Made by a program: the position numbers and the translations under genes. From Prochlorococcus sp. AG-355-A18 (GTDB taxonomy: Bacteria > Cyanobacteriota > Cyanobacteriia > PCC-6307 > Cyanobiaceae), in contig QCDH01000002.1 in the NCBI GenBank assembly GCA_003280985.1, forward strand, positions 62,001-126,000: a stretch of 64,000 nucleotides of DNA. Direction: 5' to 3'. Below the pieces are notes generated by a model. That model did no database searches. It saw only the letters and a program-made list of their open reading frames with translations, and was not told where the DNA came from. Of the stretch, positions 26,178 to 33,166 are shown piece after piece; positions within the stretch are counted from its first letter, which is position 1, and the number at the start of each line of letters is the position of its first letter.

Positions 26178-26765
26178 TTATAGCGGCGATGTTTCAATAA
26201 AAGAAGGAGCAACACTAACTGTTTGGGTTCCAATAGGAGCTATTAATAACTCGGATGATCTTAATTTAGAAATTAATCTTGTTGATGTTACTCGTGTAGA
26301 ACCGATTAATTCACCAATCCTTTCATGAGTCAACCTAAAAGGTAACTCACACCATTGACCACATCTTCTACCTAGACGATTTACTAGTATTGAAAATAAC
26401 GCTTGTAACCGCTGTTCTGCATTTCCTAAGTGCCTAATCCTAAGGAGTTGTAAAGTCCATTCATTTACTGCATCGAAACCAATATTCTCATCAATATTTA
26501 CATTGCTGTGAAAAGACAAATCTGTTAGTGCTTCTACACAGACACCTTCGCTACATAAAAGGTCGGTTCTTAATTGATCTCCTGATTGTAAAAATGCGAG
26601 TGTCATTCCTTCAGTTTCTTCACATGGACAATAAACTCTTGTAATTCCACTTTCAACTTCTAGGCATGTCCCTTTTGGTCTTGATGAAGGATCTATTAAT
26701 ACGGATTGTCCAGTTATTATCCTTACTGATTTTGACGGAGATTCTCCATAACTATGGAAATTCAT
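26178..26765 (-). CDS. Cysteine-rich CRP/FNR-family transcriptional regulator
   Basis: A 195-residue regulator. Residues about 140-190 form the CRP helix-turn-helix (RLTHERIGELIGSTRVTSTRL). The N-terminal sensor is a degenerate cupin that lacks the usual cyclic-nucleotide pocket motifs but carries Cys at 34, 46, 48, 71, 76, 135 and 139, arranged as CPC, C-x4-C and C-x3-C. This suggests iron, an iron-sulfur cluster or thiol redox sensing (inference). A near-consensus Fur box lies 12 bases before its start, and ferritin is just downstream on the opposite strand, which points to iron regulation. It is not NtcA. Confidence 0.85.
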   Translation of the reverse strand: MNFHSYGESPSKSVRIITGQSVLIDPSSRPKGTCLEVESGITRVYCPCEETEGMTLAFLQSGDQLRTDLLCSEGVCVEALTDLSFHSNVNIDENIGFDAVNEWTLQLLRIRHLGNAEQRLQALFSILVNRLGRRCGQWCELPFRLTHERIGELIGSTRVTSTRLISKLRSSELLIAPIGTQTVSVAPSFIETSPL

Positions 26766-26776
26766 TTATTTAAAAT

Positions 26777-26795
26777 GATAATGAGAATTATTATC
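26777..26795 (-). promoter_or_regulatory. Near-consensus Fur box in front of the CRP-family regulator
   Basis: GATAATGAGAATTATTATC matches the 19-base Fur consensus GATAATGATAATCATTATC at 17 positions by eye. It starts 12 bases upstream of the regulator's ATG, within the likely promoter/5' region, and is 123 bases from the divergent zinc-ribbon gene. Confidence 0.75.
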
Positions 26796-26821
26796 AATTA
26801 TGCACTAAAAAATTACTTATT

Positions 26822-26840
26822 GCAATAGATTCTCATTATC
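26822..26840 (+). promoter_or_regulatory. Second Fur-box-like half site between the divergent genes
   Basis: GCAATAGATTCTCATTATC keeps the right arm of the Fur consensus (TCATTATC) exactly and matches 14 of 19 positions overall. It lies between the stronger box at 26777 and the zinc-ribbon gene at 26918, so Fur could act on both divergent genes. Confidence 0.45.
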
Positions 26841-26917
26841 ATCACATTTCTGAAGTTTTTCTTTACAAAGCATTTATGAATATAATTTAGGTAGAATTTC
26901 TAAATAATTTATTTTAA

Positions 26918-27106
26918 ATGAGCGTAAGTAGAGTTTGCTTTAATTGTGGAAGTTCTTCATTCGTCTCAGACCGATCTTTAGGAGGTAAGATTGTCTGCTC
27001 TAAATGTGGATCTTCTTCATTTAAAAATAAATCCTCTTCATTTTTAAAGAGTAAAAAATTATTATTTCTTGCTATTGCGATAGTTATTTTTATAATTGTT
27101 ATTTAG
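26918..27106 (+). CDS. Small zinc-ribbon membrane protein
   Basis: A 62-residue protein. Residues 7-10 and 27-30 are CFNC and CSKC, a two-knuckle zinc ribbon separated by a Gly/Ser stretch. A C-terminal membrane segment covers about 47-62 (LLFLAIAIVIFIIVI). It is divergent from the cysteine-rich regulator, with Fur-like sites between, and its stop overlaps the convergent ABC gene by 8 bases. The four Cys could also bind iron. No function is known to me. Confidence 0.72.
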   Translation: MSVSRVCFNCGSSSFVSDRSLGGKIVCSKCGSSSFKNKSSSFLKSKKLLFLAIAIVIFIIVI

Positions 27107-27887
27107 ATAATCTGTTTATATTCCAAAGTCCATTATTATTAGTAACCTCTACTTGAATACCAAATAACTTATTAAAATTTTCACTATTCATAACCTTATT
27201 TTGATCTCCATCAGCGATTATTTTGCCATCTTTCAGCATTATGACCCGGTCATAAATTTTGGTAATCGTTGAAATATCATGAGTGACGCATAAAATTTTC
27301 GTATTTAATTTTGATAATTCATTAACCTTATCAAGTACAAAAAACTTTGATTTATAATCTAAATTTGAAATTGGTTCATCAAGGATTAAAATTTCCGGTT
27401 TTTTGATTAATGCCCTTGCAATGAGAGAAATTTGTTTTTCTCCATCTGATAAATAGGAAAAATTCTTTTTAGATAAATAAGAAATATTCATTTTCTTCAT
27501 GATTTTTTCCACCTTATAAGAATCTCTTTCAGATTTTTTTTGCACGTAACAATATCTTCCATATAGTCCACTTAAAATTAAATCAAAAACTTGTAAATTT
27601 GGATTTATTCTATTTTTTATATCATTATTTACAGTACTTATTTTATTTCTTAGTTCCCATAAATTTACAAGTTCTTTGTCAAATATCTTTAGTTTTGATT
27701 CATTAGCTACTACTGGGTATAAGTTTCTATTAATTATTTCAATTAGAGATGATTTCCCTGAACCATTTGGTCCAATTAATATTACATTTTCTGAATAAGA
27801 TATCTTTAAATTTAAATCTTTAATTACTCTAAAGCCATTTTTAAAACAATTTATATTTTTTGCGTCAAACCAAAATTTATTAAACAC
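27099..27887 (-). CDS. ABC transporter ATP-binding protein with atypical signature
   Basis: A 262-residue ABC ATPase starting at a GTG whose G is also the last base of the upstream peptide's TAG. Walker A is GPNGSGKSS (about 38-46), Walker B is ILILDEPISNLD, and the H-loop is CVTHDIS. The signature is YLSDGEKQ instead of LSGGQ, as in ModF- and FepC-like or soluble ABC proteins. No permease gene is adjacent apart from the 33-residue membrane peptide. It appears co-transcribed with the Rieske oxygenase. Substrate unknown. Confidence 0.82.
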   Translation of the reverse strand: MFNKFWFDAKNINCFKNGFRVIKDLNLKISYSENVILIGPNGSGKSSLIEIINRNLYPVVANESKLKIFDKELVNLWELRNKISTVNNDIKNRINPNLQVFDLILSGLYGRYCYVQKKSERDSYKVEKIMKKMNISYLSKKNFSYLSDGEKQISLIARALIKKPEILILDEPISNLDYKSKFFVLDKVNELSKLNTKILCVTHDISTITKIYDRVIMLKDGKIIADGDQNKVMNSENFNKLFGIQVEVTNNNGLWNINRLSK

Positions 27888-27988
27888 TAAAACTTATTAC
27901 TCCAAAATATAATCAATTGAATCGAGCTTAAAATAAATATAAAGAGATAAAGCCAATTTAACCATGAAGGTCTATCTACTTTCTTCAT
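27887..27988 (-). CDS. Single-span membrane peptide (33 aa) between the Rieske and ABC genes
   Basis: An ATG at 27988 opens a 33-codon frame: a short basic head (MKKVDRPSW), one hydrophobic span (LNWLYLFIFILSSIQLIIF) and the tail WSNKF, ending in TAG. It starts 3 bases after the Rieske gene stop, and its stop shares one base with the ABC gene's GTG start. This exact stop-start packing, plus the charge-span-charge layout, is the argument that it is a real gene. Confidence 0.6.
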   Translation of the reverse strand: MKKVDRPSWLNWLYLFIFILSSIQLIIFWSNKF

Positions 27989-27991
27989 GGA

Positions 27992-29314
27992 TTATATTAT
28001 TAACATAAAAAATATAAGCGGAGCAGCAAATCTTACAAATGTTTTTCTAATAATATCTATATTATTTGCAATTTCTAACTTCTTTATCTCAGGAGGATAT
28101 TTCAATATAACTTTGTCATATACGTCAAGATTTTGAGTTTTGTTAATATTTTTCAATGGTTCATCTTTATCTTCAGACTTCTTGTACCACTTCCAAAAAT
28201 AATTTATTATCCTATCTTCTCCCAATAATTTTATTTCATCCTTACTTATAAATCCCATATCGTGATTATATGTTTGTGTTTTTAAAATCATATAATCCTC
28301 ATCGAATATCTTATAAAAAATCTTTCTTTGAGTTTCTTTAAATAATAAGAGATTATTAAGCAGTTTGTTTTGTAGAAATTTCCTGTAGTGTCTTACTATC
28401 ACTCTTGCTTTGTTTTTTCCTAGAGGGATATGATCTAAAACTTGTAAATATCTTGATGTGGAAGGATCACCTTTGTAAATTAATATCCTTCCTGGAGGTA
28501 TGTACTTTATCCGAATAAATTCTTTTTTAGGGTCATTCTTGTAATAATAAATACTTTCAATGTATGAGGGATTAATATTAATTTTCTGGTTAAAACTAAC
28601 CAATACGTTTTTATTCACATCTTTATCTGGGATTGTATCGCCATGAACCCAAAAGATATGAAGGATATCTAGGTGATTTTCAATAATCCTTGACCAATCA
28701 CATTTGAAGTCGACTAATACCTCCTCAAAGACATAATCCTTATGTGAAAAACCATTTTCATATAATTCGTAGTTACTAATAGGTGTGTCTTCACTTATAT
28801 TATTTAAATCAGTCTCAGATTTTTTAGAAAAATGTACAAAAATATATCCATTTTTTTCTGAAGTTTTGTATTGAGATAAATGAATCCTTTTAGCGTAGTT
28901 ATCGTAGTTATTATCAACTATATGGCGACATGTTATTCTGTCGAGATTTTGGCAACTTCCTCCAGATGAAAACTTGGCTCCATGATATGGGCAGGTTATT
29001 ACTCCATCTGATAAAGTCCCTCCAAAAAAGGAGGCCCCTCTATGTGGACAAATATTTTTAATGCACCTAACGTTTTTATTTTCATCTCTATAAAGAACAA
29101 GAGGCTCATCATAGAGTGAAAAATAATATAGCTTATTTTTTTTTAGTTCTTTAGAGGGACAAATTGCATACCAACCATATAAACCTATATTTAAATCTTT
29201 TTGAGTTTCTCTAATATCAAACGAGTCAATTTTTACTACCGTCCCTTTTTTAAATGGCTTAAGAACGGTATTAAAGTCTTTTGATTTAAAAAAATTAATT
29301 TGTCTGTTTTCCAT
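27992..29314 (-). CDS. Rieske non-heme iron oxygenase, PaO/Tic55-like, membrane-anchored
   Basis: A 440-residue protein. The Rieske 2Fe-2S site is Cys89-x-His91 and Cys108-x2-His111 (CPHRGASFFGG and CPYHGAKF). The mononuclear iron site is N-H-L-D-I-L-H219-x4-H224. The C-terminus (about 425-440) is hydrophobic (FAAPLIFFMLII), consistent with a tail anchor. This architecture matches the pheophorbide a oxygenase / Tic55 / CAO-like group of oxygenic phototrophs. Substrate is not known and could be a tetrapyrrole. It heads a three-gene operon with the 33-residue peptide and the ABC ATPase. Confidence 0.87.
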   Translation of the reverse strand: MENRQINFFKSKDFNTVLKPFKKGTVVKIDSFDIRETQKDLNIGLYGWYAICPSKELKKNKLYYFSLYDEPLVLYRDENKNVRCIKNICPHRGASFFGGTLSDGVITCPYHGAKFSSGGSCQNLDRITCRHIVDNNYDNYAKRIHLSQYKTSEKNGYIFVHFSKKSETDLNNISEDTPISNYELYENGFSHKDYVFEEVLVDFKCDWSRIIENHLDILHIFWVHGDTIPDKDVNKNVLVSFNQKININPSYIESIYYYKNDPKKEFIRIKYIPPGRILIYKGDPSTSRYLQVLDHIPLGKNKARVIVRHYRKFLQNKLLNNLLLFKETQRKIFYKIFDEDYMILKTQTYNHDMGFISKDEIKLLGEDRIINYFWKWYKKSEDKDEPLKNINKTQNLDVYDKVILKYPPEIKKLEIANNIDIIRKTFVRFAAPLIFFMLII

Positions 29315-29472
29315 AAATTAATTTCTTTTTTTAAATGACTGTTTATCTTTCGGAACTATAACCCAAGTAAATAATCAATTTCTTATAAAAAGAAAATTCT
29401 CTATTATTTGTAGCAATAATTATGTAGTTATCGAAAAATATTGAGTTTCAATCGTATCTATGTATCTTTATT

Positions 29473-29667
29473 TCATGTTTTTTGTATCTTTTGTGATTCT
29501 TTCAAATTTTTAATGTAATCAATAGCATCATCAATATTTTTGTGGAAATTACATTGACCCAAGTAACAACCTATAAATCTTAAAAATTTTCTCTTGCCAC
29601 CACTAATTTCATATCTATGTATTGTTCCGCCATCTATAGGAGCATAAATAAGTTCTGGTAGTGCCAT
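29473..29667 (-). CDS. Small hypothetical protein (64 aa)
   Basis: A 64-residue soluble protein: PELIYAPIDGGTIHRYEISGGKRKFLRFIGCYLG, then a charged helix IDDAIDYIKNLKESQ. The first half looks like a short beta hairpin and has two Cys (GCYLGQC). I do not recognise a family, though small proteins of this look are common in Prochlorococcus. It marks the start of a low-density stretch of small genes. Confidence 0.6.
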   Translation of the reverse strand: MALPELIYAPIDGGTIHRYEISGGKRKFLRFIGCYLGQCNFHKNIDDAIDYIKNLKESQKIQKT

Positions 29668-29833
29668 ATTAATTTTGTATTTAATACTTAATTAAAACAA
29701 TAATTCATGTTTAAATACATTTCCATAGCTCAATCCATATATTTAATAATTAATTTACTTATTTTTATATAATTATTTATTGAATACCCATGTATTATTT
29801 GTTATCTATTAATTATTGATATGGTTTTTTATT

Positions 29834-29929
29834 ATGCCAAAAGCATTTAGGCGTTTTTTAAAAAAATTACCAAAAAAAATTCAAACTATAAAATACTCAT
29901 TTAGAGAGTTTTTATCATCCAAAATATGA
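29834..29929 (+). CDS. Very small basic peptide ORF (31 aa), uncertain
   Basis: An ATG at 29834 and a TGA at 29929 give a 31-residue, Lys/Arg-rich amphipathic peptide beginning MPKAFRRFLKKLPKK. It lies alone in a 368-base stretch (29668-30035) where I see nothing else. Composition is distinct from random AT-rich frames, but there is no clear ribosome binding site, so it may be spurious. Confidence 0.3.
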   Translation: MPKAFRRFLKKLPKKIQTIKYSFREFLSSKI

Positions 29930-30035
29930 AATAGCTTTTCTAGTTAATAAATTTTTAATTTCTATAATTTTTAATAAAACATAGTCGTCAGAGTTAAATT
30001 TTAAACTATATTAAATTTGCAATTTTTGAAATATT

Positions 30036-30377
30036 ATGATCAAAAGGGTTTTTGCGATATTCACTTTAACTTTGCTTTTTCTATTTAGTAGTCCTGTTTA
30101 TTCATTAGATACTTCTTCAAAAACTCTTGAAAAGTATACTAAAAAGATTTCTAGCAAGTTCACTAGAACTTACTGCAACTCTACCAAATTTGGTATTTCT
30201 TATGAAGGAGCTTTGGCTTTTGCTATTGGAGAAACTAATAAGGAATTTAAAAATAATAAACTCAATAAGTTGATAGATTATTCTCTATTAAAAAATTCAA
30301 TAGTTAATGATTTAGAAAATAATTGTCAGGTTTATGATTTCGAGATTAGTAATTTAGAAAATTTGAAGTTTAACTAG
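30036..30377 (+). CDS. Exported hypothetical protein (113 aa)
   Basis: A 113-residue protein with a clear signal peptide (KRVFAIFTLTLLFLFSSPVYS, cleavage about 23-24). The mature part has two Cys (RTYCNST and NNCQVYDF) that could pair in the periplasm or lumen. It contains the stretch SYEGALAFAIGETNKEFK, which I recall as typical of small secreted Prochlorococcus proteins of unknown function. It stands alone on the plus strand. Confidence 0.7.
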   Translation: MIKRVFAIFTLTLLFLFSSPVYSLDTSSKTLEKYTKKISSKFTRTYCNSTKFGISYEGALAFAIGETNKEFKNNKLNKLIDYSLLKNSIVNDLENNCQVYDFEISNLENLKFN

Positions 30378-30398
30378 AAAATGTATATTGTATGAGTC

Positions 30399-30581
30399 TT
30401 ATTTTTTACCTATCCAATCATTTGGTTTCTCCATCATCCATTCGAAAACTCCCTTTGCATCAAGGTTTTTAGAAGCACAAACAAATAAAATTGGAAATAT
30501 TAAAATTACTGCGCCAATAACTGCTAACTCTATTTTACCGATCCCCATCTCAGAAACTGTTAAAGCAAAATAATTAATCAT
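30399..30581 (-). CDS. Small membrane protein (60 aa)
   Basis: A 60-residue frame from the ATG at 30581; an upstream in-frame ATG at 30641 would add 20 residues of Asn/Lys/Phe-rich sequence that looks non-coding. One membrane span (IELAVIGAVILIFPILFVC, about 18-36) precedes a soluble tail ending EWMMEKPNDWIGKK. Unrecognised family. Confidence 0.6.
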   Translation of the reverse strand: MINYFALTVSEMGIGKIELAVIGAVILIFPILFVCASKNLDAKGVFEWMMEKPNDWIGKK

Positions 30582-30746
30582 TATATTTATTGAATTAAAT
30601 TTATTTCTACATAATTTATGAAAAAATTTGAATCCATTCACTTTTTTATCAAATTTCTTAATTATTTATAGCGAAGGATATTTGTATAAAGTACCTATTT
30701 TATTGATGCAAAAATTTTAATAATTTAAATAATAGGCTTTTGTTTG

Positions 30747-30896
30747 ATGTTTATGAATCATGAAATTATTATTTTTACACCTATTTTTGCATTATCGATT
30801 GGATTTATAGTATTGAGAATATTAAAAAAAAGAAAGAGATCAGCTAAAAGTATTTATAAATTAATAGATGATTTGGAAAAAAAATACATATATTGA
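30747..30896 (+). CDS. Small single-span membrane protein (49 aa)
   Basis: A 49-residue frame: a short head, one hydrophobic span (IIIFTPIFALSIGFIVL, about 7-23), then a very basic stretch (LKKRKRSAKS) and a charged helix. The positive-inside pattern predicts the C-terminus in the cytoplasm. It is too short for confident family assignment, but the layout supports a real membrane protein. Confidence 0.5.
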   Translation: MFMNHEIIIFTPIFALSIGFIVLRILKKRKRSAKSIYKLIDDLEKKYIY

Positions 30897-30917
30897 TATC
30901 TTTTGTATGAAAAAAGA

Positions 30918-31214
30918 TTAATCAAATTCTATTCCAACTTCTTCTTTTAAATTTCTTTCCAAATCTGGAAGATGAGGTTCAACCCAATGATCTTTGTTAT
31001 CAATTCCTGCGGCATTTACATAATTCATAATATGTTGATCCACTTGCTTGTAAAGATCATGCAAATTTAAATCCATACGAATATCATGTGCAATTTCAGA
31101 GACTTGTTTTTCTGTTAGACAATGATCCGGATGAAGTAAATCACAACATGGGATTCTTTTCTCGATCAATTCATTTAGATTGATTTTTATTTCGTAATCT
31201 TGATGGACAGTCAT
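30918..31214 (-). CDS. Conserved hypothetical protein with Cys/His cluster (98 aa)
   Basis: A 98-residue acidic soluble protein. Residues about 21-34 (IPCCDLLHPDHCLTE) hold three Cys and two His in a short span, a plausible metal site. The rest is helical and His-rich (MDLNLHDLYKQVDQHIMNYV). No named domain is recognised. Codon use is like the neighbours. Confidence 0.65.
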   Translation of the reverse strand: MTVHQDYEIKINLNELIEKRIPCCDLLHPDHCLTEKQVSEIAHDIRMDLNLHDLYKQVDQHIMNYVNAAGIDNKDHWVEPHLPDLERNLKEEVGIEFD

Positions 31215-31310
31215 TGAATTTATAGCTTTAATACTTTAATTCTAATTATGTTTAAGGTTTTGTATATCTTTAGTCAAGAAACAAAGTTCTTTCATGGATA
31301 TACGGTAATT

Positions 31311-31460
31311 TTAAATAAATAGATCTTCCAAATCTTTATACAAATCATCATTCTCTTTTTGGTTTTCTATAAGTTCATGGTGATCTAGTGAAAGTTCTTT
31401 TTTTGAAGTATAGAAAAGATATCCAAGGGCTCCTAAGAGTAATGTTGTTGGTAAAATCAT
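31311..31460 (-). CDS. Small membrane-anchored acidic peptide (49 aa)
   Basis: An ATG at 31460 opens a 49-residue frame ending in TAA at 31311. The N-terminal span (ILPTTLLLGALGYLFYTS) is followed by an acidic helical tail (ELIENQKENDD and DLYKDLEDLFI). It is divergent from the RHH-like gene, so the two start regions share about 75 bases. Unrecognised, but the layout is protein-like. Confidence 0.5.
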   Translation of the reverse strand: MILPTTLLLGALGYLFYTSKKELSLDHHELIENQKENDDLYKDLEDLFI

Positions 31461-31491
31461 TAGCAATAAATTGACTTATAATGAATATAGT

Positions 31492-31517
31492 GCAACACTT
31501 ATTACAGTCAAGTGCTG
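31492..31517. repeat. Inverted repeat (operator-like) upstream of the RHH-like gene
   Basis: CAACACTT (31493-31500) and AAGTGCTG (31510-31517) form an 8-base inverted repeat with one mismatch, spaced by ATTACAGTC, 20 bases before the start of the gene. The outer motif GCAACACTT reappears inverted as AAGTGTTGC just after the same gene (31895-31903). Ribbon-helix-helix proteins bind such short inverted repeats, so autoregulation is plausible. Confidence 0.45.
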
Positions 31518-31536
31518 AACTTTAATTAATTTTTAA

Positions 31537-31893
31537 ATGCCTACCAAGAAAAAGAGAGTTGGTTTTATTCCAAGAGAAGATGTTATGAGAATAATTGAAA
31601 AGTTGAGCACAGAGAGCAATTTAAGTAATTCAAAAATAATAAGTATTTTGGTAGAAGAAGCACTTTCCATAAGAGGTATATTTAATAAAAAAAATGGTAA
31701 AATAACTCAATCACATCAATTAAATAACGATAATTCACAAATCTCAATTCCTAATATCTTAGGAAATCATTTTATTTCTAGAAAATCAACCAATTTAAAT
31801 GAGGAGAACCAGGACACTTTTGACTTGCAAACTTATAAAAAGTTTTTGTCATTCCTAAAATTTCAGGAAATGATGGATAAATATAATACTTAA
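31537..31893 (+). CDS. Ribbon-helix-helix-like putative DNA-binding protein (118 aa)
   Basis: A 118-residue protein. Its first 50 residues (KKRVGFIPREDVMRIIEKL, then LSNSKIISILVEEAL) have the strand-helix-helix rhythm of CopG/Arc-type regulators: a basic strand, then two helices with a turn at S-N-L-S-N. The remainder is Asn/Ser-rich and probably flexible, ending in a short helix. There is no toxin partner next to it. Short inverted repeats flank the gene on both sides, supporting a self-regulated DNA-binding protein. Confidence 0.6.
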   Translation: MPTKKKRVGFIPREDVMRIIEKLSTESNLSNSKIISILVEEALSIRGIFNKKNGKITQSHQLNNDNSQISIPNILGNHFISRKSTNLNEENQDTFDLQTYKKFLSFLKFQEMMDKYNT

Positions 31894-31894
31894 A

Positions 31895-31920
31895 AAGTGT
31901 TGCTAAGTGATACACTGTGC
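31895..31920. repeat. Repeat cluster after the RHH-like gene
   Basis: AAGTGTTGC at 31895-31903 is the inverse of GCAACACTT upstream of the gene at 31492. It is followed at once by the short palindrome AGTG-ATA-CACT (31906-31916). Together with the upstream repeat they bracket the RHH-like coding sequence. Confidence 0.4.
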
Positions 31921-32019
31921 GTTAAATTTTATTTGTATTTATAGGTGATTTACGTATTTAAGTTATTTTTCATCATTTCAAAAATCTAAATTCAATTAAT
32001 CTATAAAATATTTATTCCT

Positions 32020-32334
32020 ATGAATTCATCTCTCCCAGTTCTATCTGTAAATCTTCTCCCTCCAGACAAGTTATATTGTAATTTTAGTTATTGGAGTTCT
32101 TTGTTCTCTCAGGATATGCAAATTTTATGGGATAGAGCGCATGGAGTACCTTTAGAAAAACTGCCAAAAGGAGTTTCTGATATGATTTTTCCGTATTTAT
32201 TGCTTGCACTCTCAGACTATAAGACTTCCCAAATAAATAAAATGAATGGAATAGGATTAGATAATCTATTAAGCCTTTGGTTTGATAAATACTTATTAAA
32301 TAAAAATGGTTACTTTGAGCTAATTAAAAAATAA
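32020..32334 (+). CDS. Hypothetical protein (104 aa)
   Basis: A 104-residue protein with no signal peptide. It has aromatic-rich helical stretches (YCNFSYWSSLFSQDMQILWDRA in parts, then MIFPYLLLALSDYK and LSLWFDKYLL). No family is recognised. The composition, with several Trp and Pro and few Lys/Asn runs, is unlike a random AT-rich frame and supports coding. Confidence 0.55.
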   Translation: MNSSLPVLSVNLLPPDKLYCNFSYWSSLFSQDMQILWDRAHGVPLEKLPKGVSDMIFPYLLLALSDYKTSQINKMNGIGLDNLLSLWFDKYLLNKNGYFELIKK

Positions 32335-32465
32335 TATTTAAAATTAGTTATTAATATCAAATTTGATTGCTTTAAAAATTTACTACGTTTTAAAAGATTT
32401 TCAAGTGATTCTTTTCTAATTGGCACATAAATAGTCTTGCTATAAATAAATTAAAAGGTTTGATT

Positions 32466-32558
32466 ATGAAATCTTTAAATTTCTTTTTAGCAAATATGTT
32501 TATTGTCGTTTTTATAATGCAAATCAAAAAAGATATAAAATTAAGAAAAGCAAGATAA
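32466..32558 (+). CDS. Tiny membrane peptide ORF (30 aa), uncertain
   Basis: A 30-residue frame with one hydrophobic span (LNFFLANMFIVVFIM) and a basic tail. It is followed without a gap by another tiny frame (TAA-ATG junction at 32558-32559). Region 32335-32734 holds only this and that frame; both could be spurious in AT-rich DNA, though the back-to-back start suggests coupled translation. Confidence 0.3.
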   Translation: MKSLNFFLANMFIVVFIMQIKKDIKLRKAR

Positions 32559-32630
32559 ATGAAATTTAATTCAAAAACCCTAAGCTTGATATTAAATCTG
32601 TTATTTTGCTTGTTTATATTTATAATTTAA
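32559..32630 (+). CDS. Tiny hydrophobic peptide ORF (23 aa), uncertain
   Basis: A 23-residue frame, mostly hydrophobic (LSLILNLLFCLFIFII), starting directly after the preceding stop codon. Size and position are the only support. Treat as tentative. Confidence 0.2.
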   Translation: MKFNSKTLSLILNLLFCLFIFII

Positions 32631-32734
32631 TTTTTTAGTCTTTATTTATTTTCAAAAAATTCAAAAATTAATATACTTATTTGGTTGACTTTTATTGTTA
32701 ATGCGATGATAATGTCAAAAATAAATTTTTAATT

Positions 32735-32908
32735 GTGAATCTTCTTTCAGAAACTTTTGATGATTTTGTTGATGATCTACTATCATCCGATGTTAATTTG
32801 TTGAAAGGGGAACTTGATATTCTGCTTATGCAACATTTATTTAATTCAACAGATTTGAATTATATTAATAAAACTGAAATTGAAGATAACGAATCATTAG
32901 CTGCTTAA
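32735..32908 (+). CDS. Small acidic hypothetical protein (57 aa)
   Basis: A GTG at 32735 opens a 57-residue frame: NLLSETFDDFVDDLLSS, then LLKGELDILLMQHLFNSTD, ending LAA. Asp/Glu are concentrated in an amphipathic first helix, and the C-terminus is also acidic. It resembles no family I know. The next small ORF starts 6 bases downstream, suggesting a shared transcript. Confidence 0.45.
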   Translation: MNLLSETFDDFVDDLLSSDVNLLKGELDILLMQHLFNSTDLNYINKTEIEDNESLAA

Positions 32909-32914
32909 TATTTT

Positions 32915-33025
32915 ATGAAATATTTTTATGAAAAGTTTTGGGTCCCAGTTTTTGGTTATATTTTATCAAAATTTGTTTTTTTAATAGAAGGTAAAAAGCA
33001 AGATTCTAAAAATAAAAAAAAATAG
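32915..33025 (+). CDS. Small basic-tailed peptide ORF (36 aa)
   Basis: A 36-residue frame, YFYEKFWVPVFGYILSKFVFL followed by a Lys-rich tail. The first part is aromatic and hydrophobic enough to sit in a membrane. It starts 6 bases after the preceding small ORF. Short length keeps confidence low. Confidence 0.4.
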   Translation: MKYFYEKFWVPVFGYILSKFVFLIEGKKQDSKNKKK

Positions 33026-33166
33026 ATTAATTACTTTTTGACTTTATAAAGTATCTTTAACTACATATTTAAAGTCAATATATTTTGATAACAACAAAAG
33101 TTGTGCTTTAAATTTACGAATATATGCATGGTTGAAATGTAGATAATTGCTTTTTAGCAAATTAAA

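Noticed and set aside
26178-26765. Identification of this regulator as NtcA
   Set aside because: The helix-turn-helix is CRP-like, but the sensor domain and cysteine content do not match NtcA.
29834-30035. Search for a non-coding RNA in the 29.7-30.0 kb gap
   Set aside because: No stable GC stem, promoter-terminator pair or known cyanobacterial Yfr motif could be seen by eye.
31537-31893. Toxin-antitoxin system around the RHH-like gene
   Set aside because: No toxin-like frame overlaps or adjoins it on the same strand; the nearest genes are unrelated small proteins.
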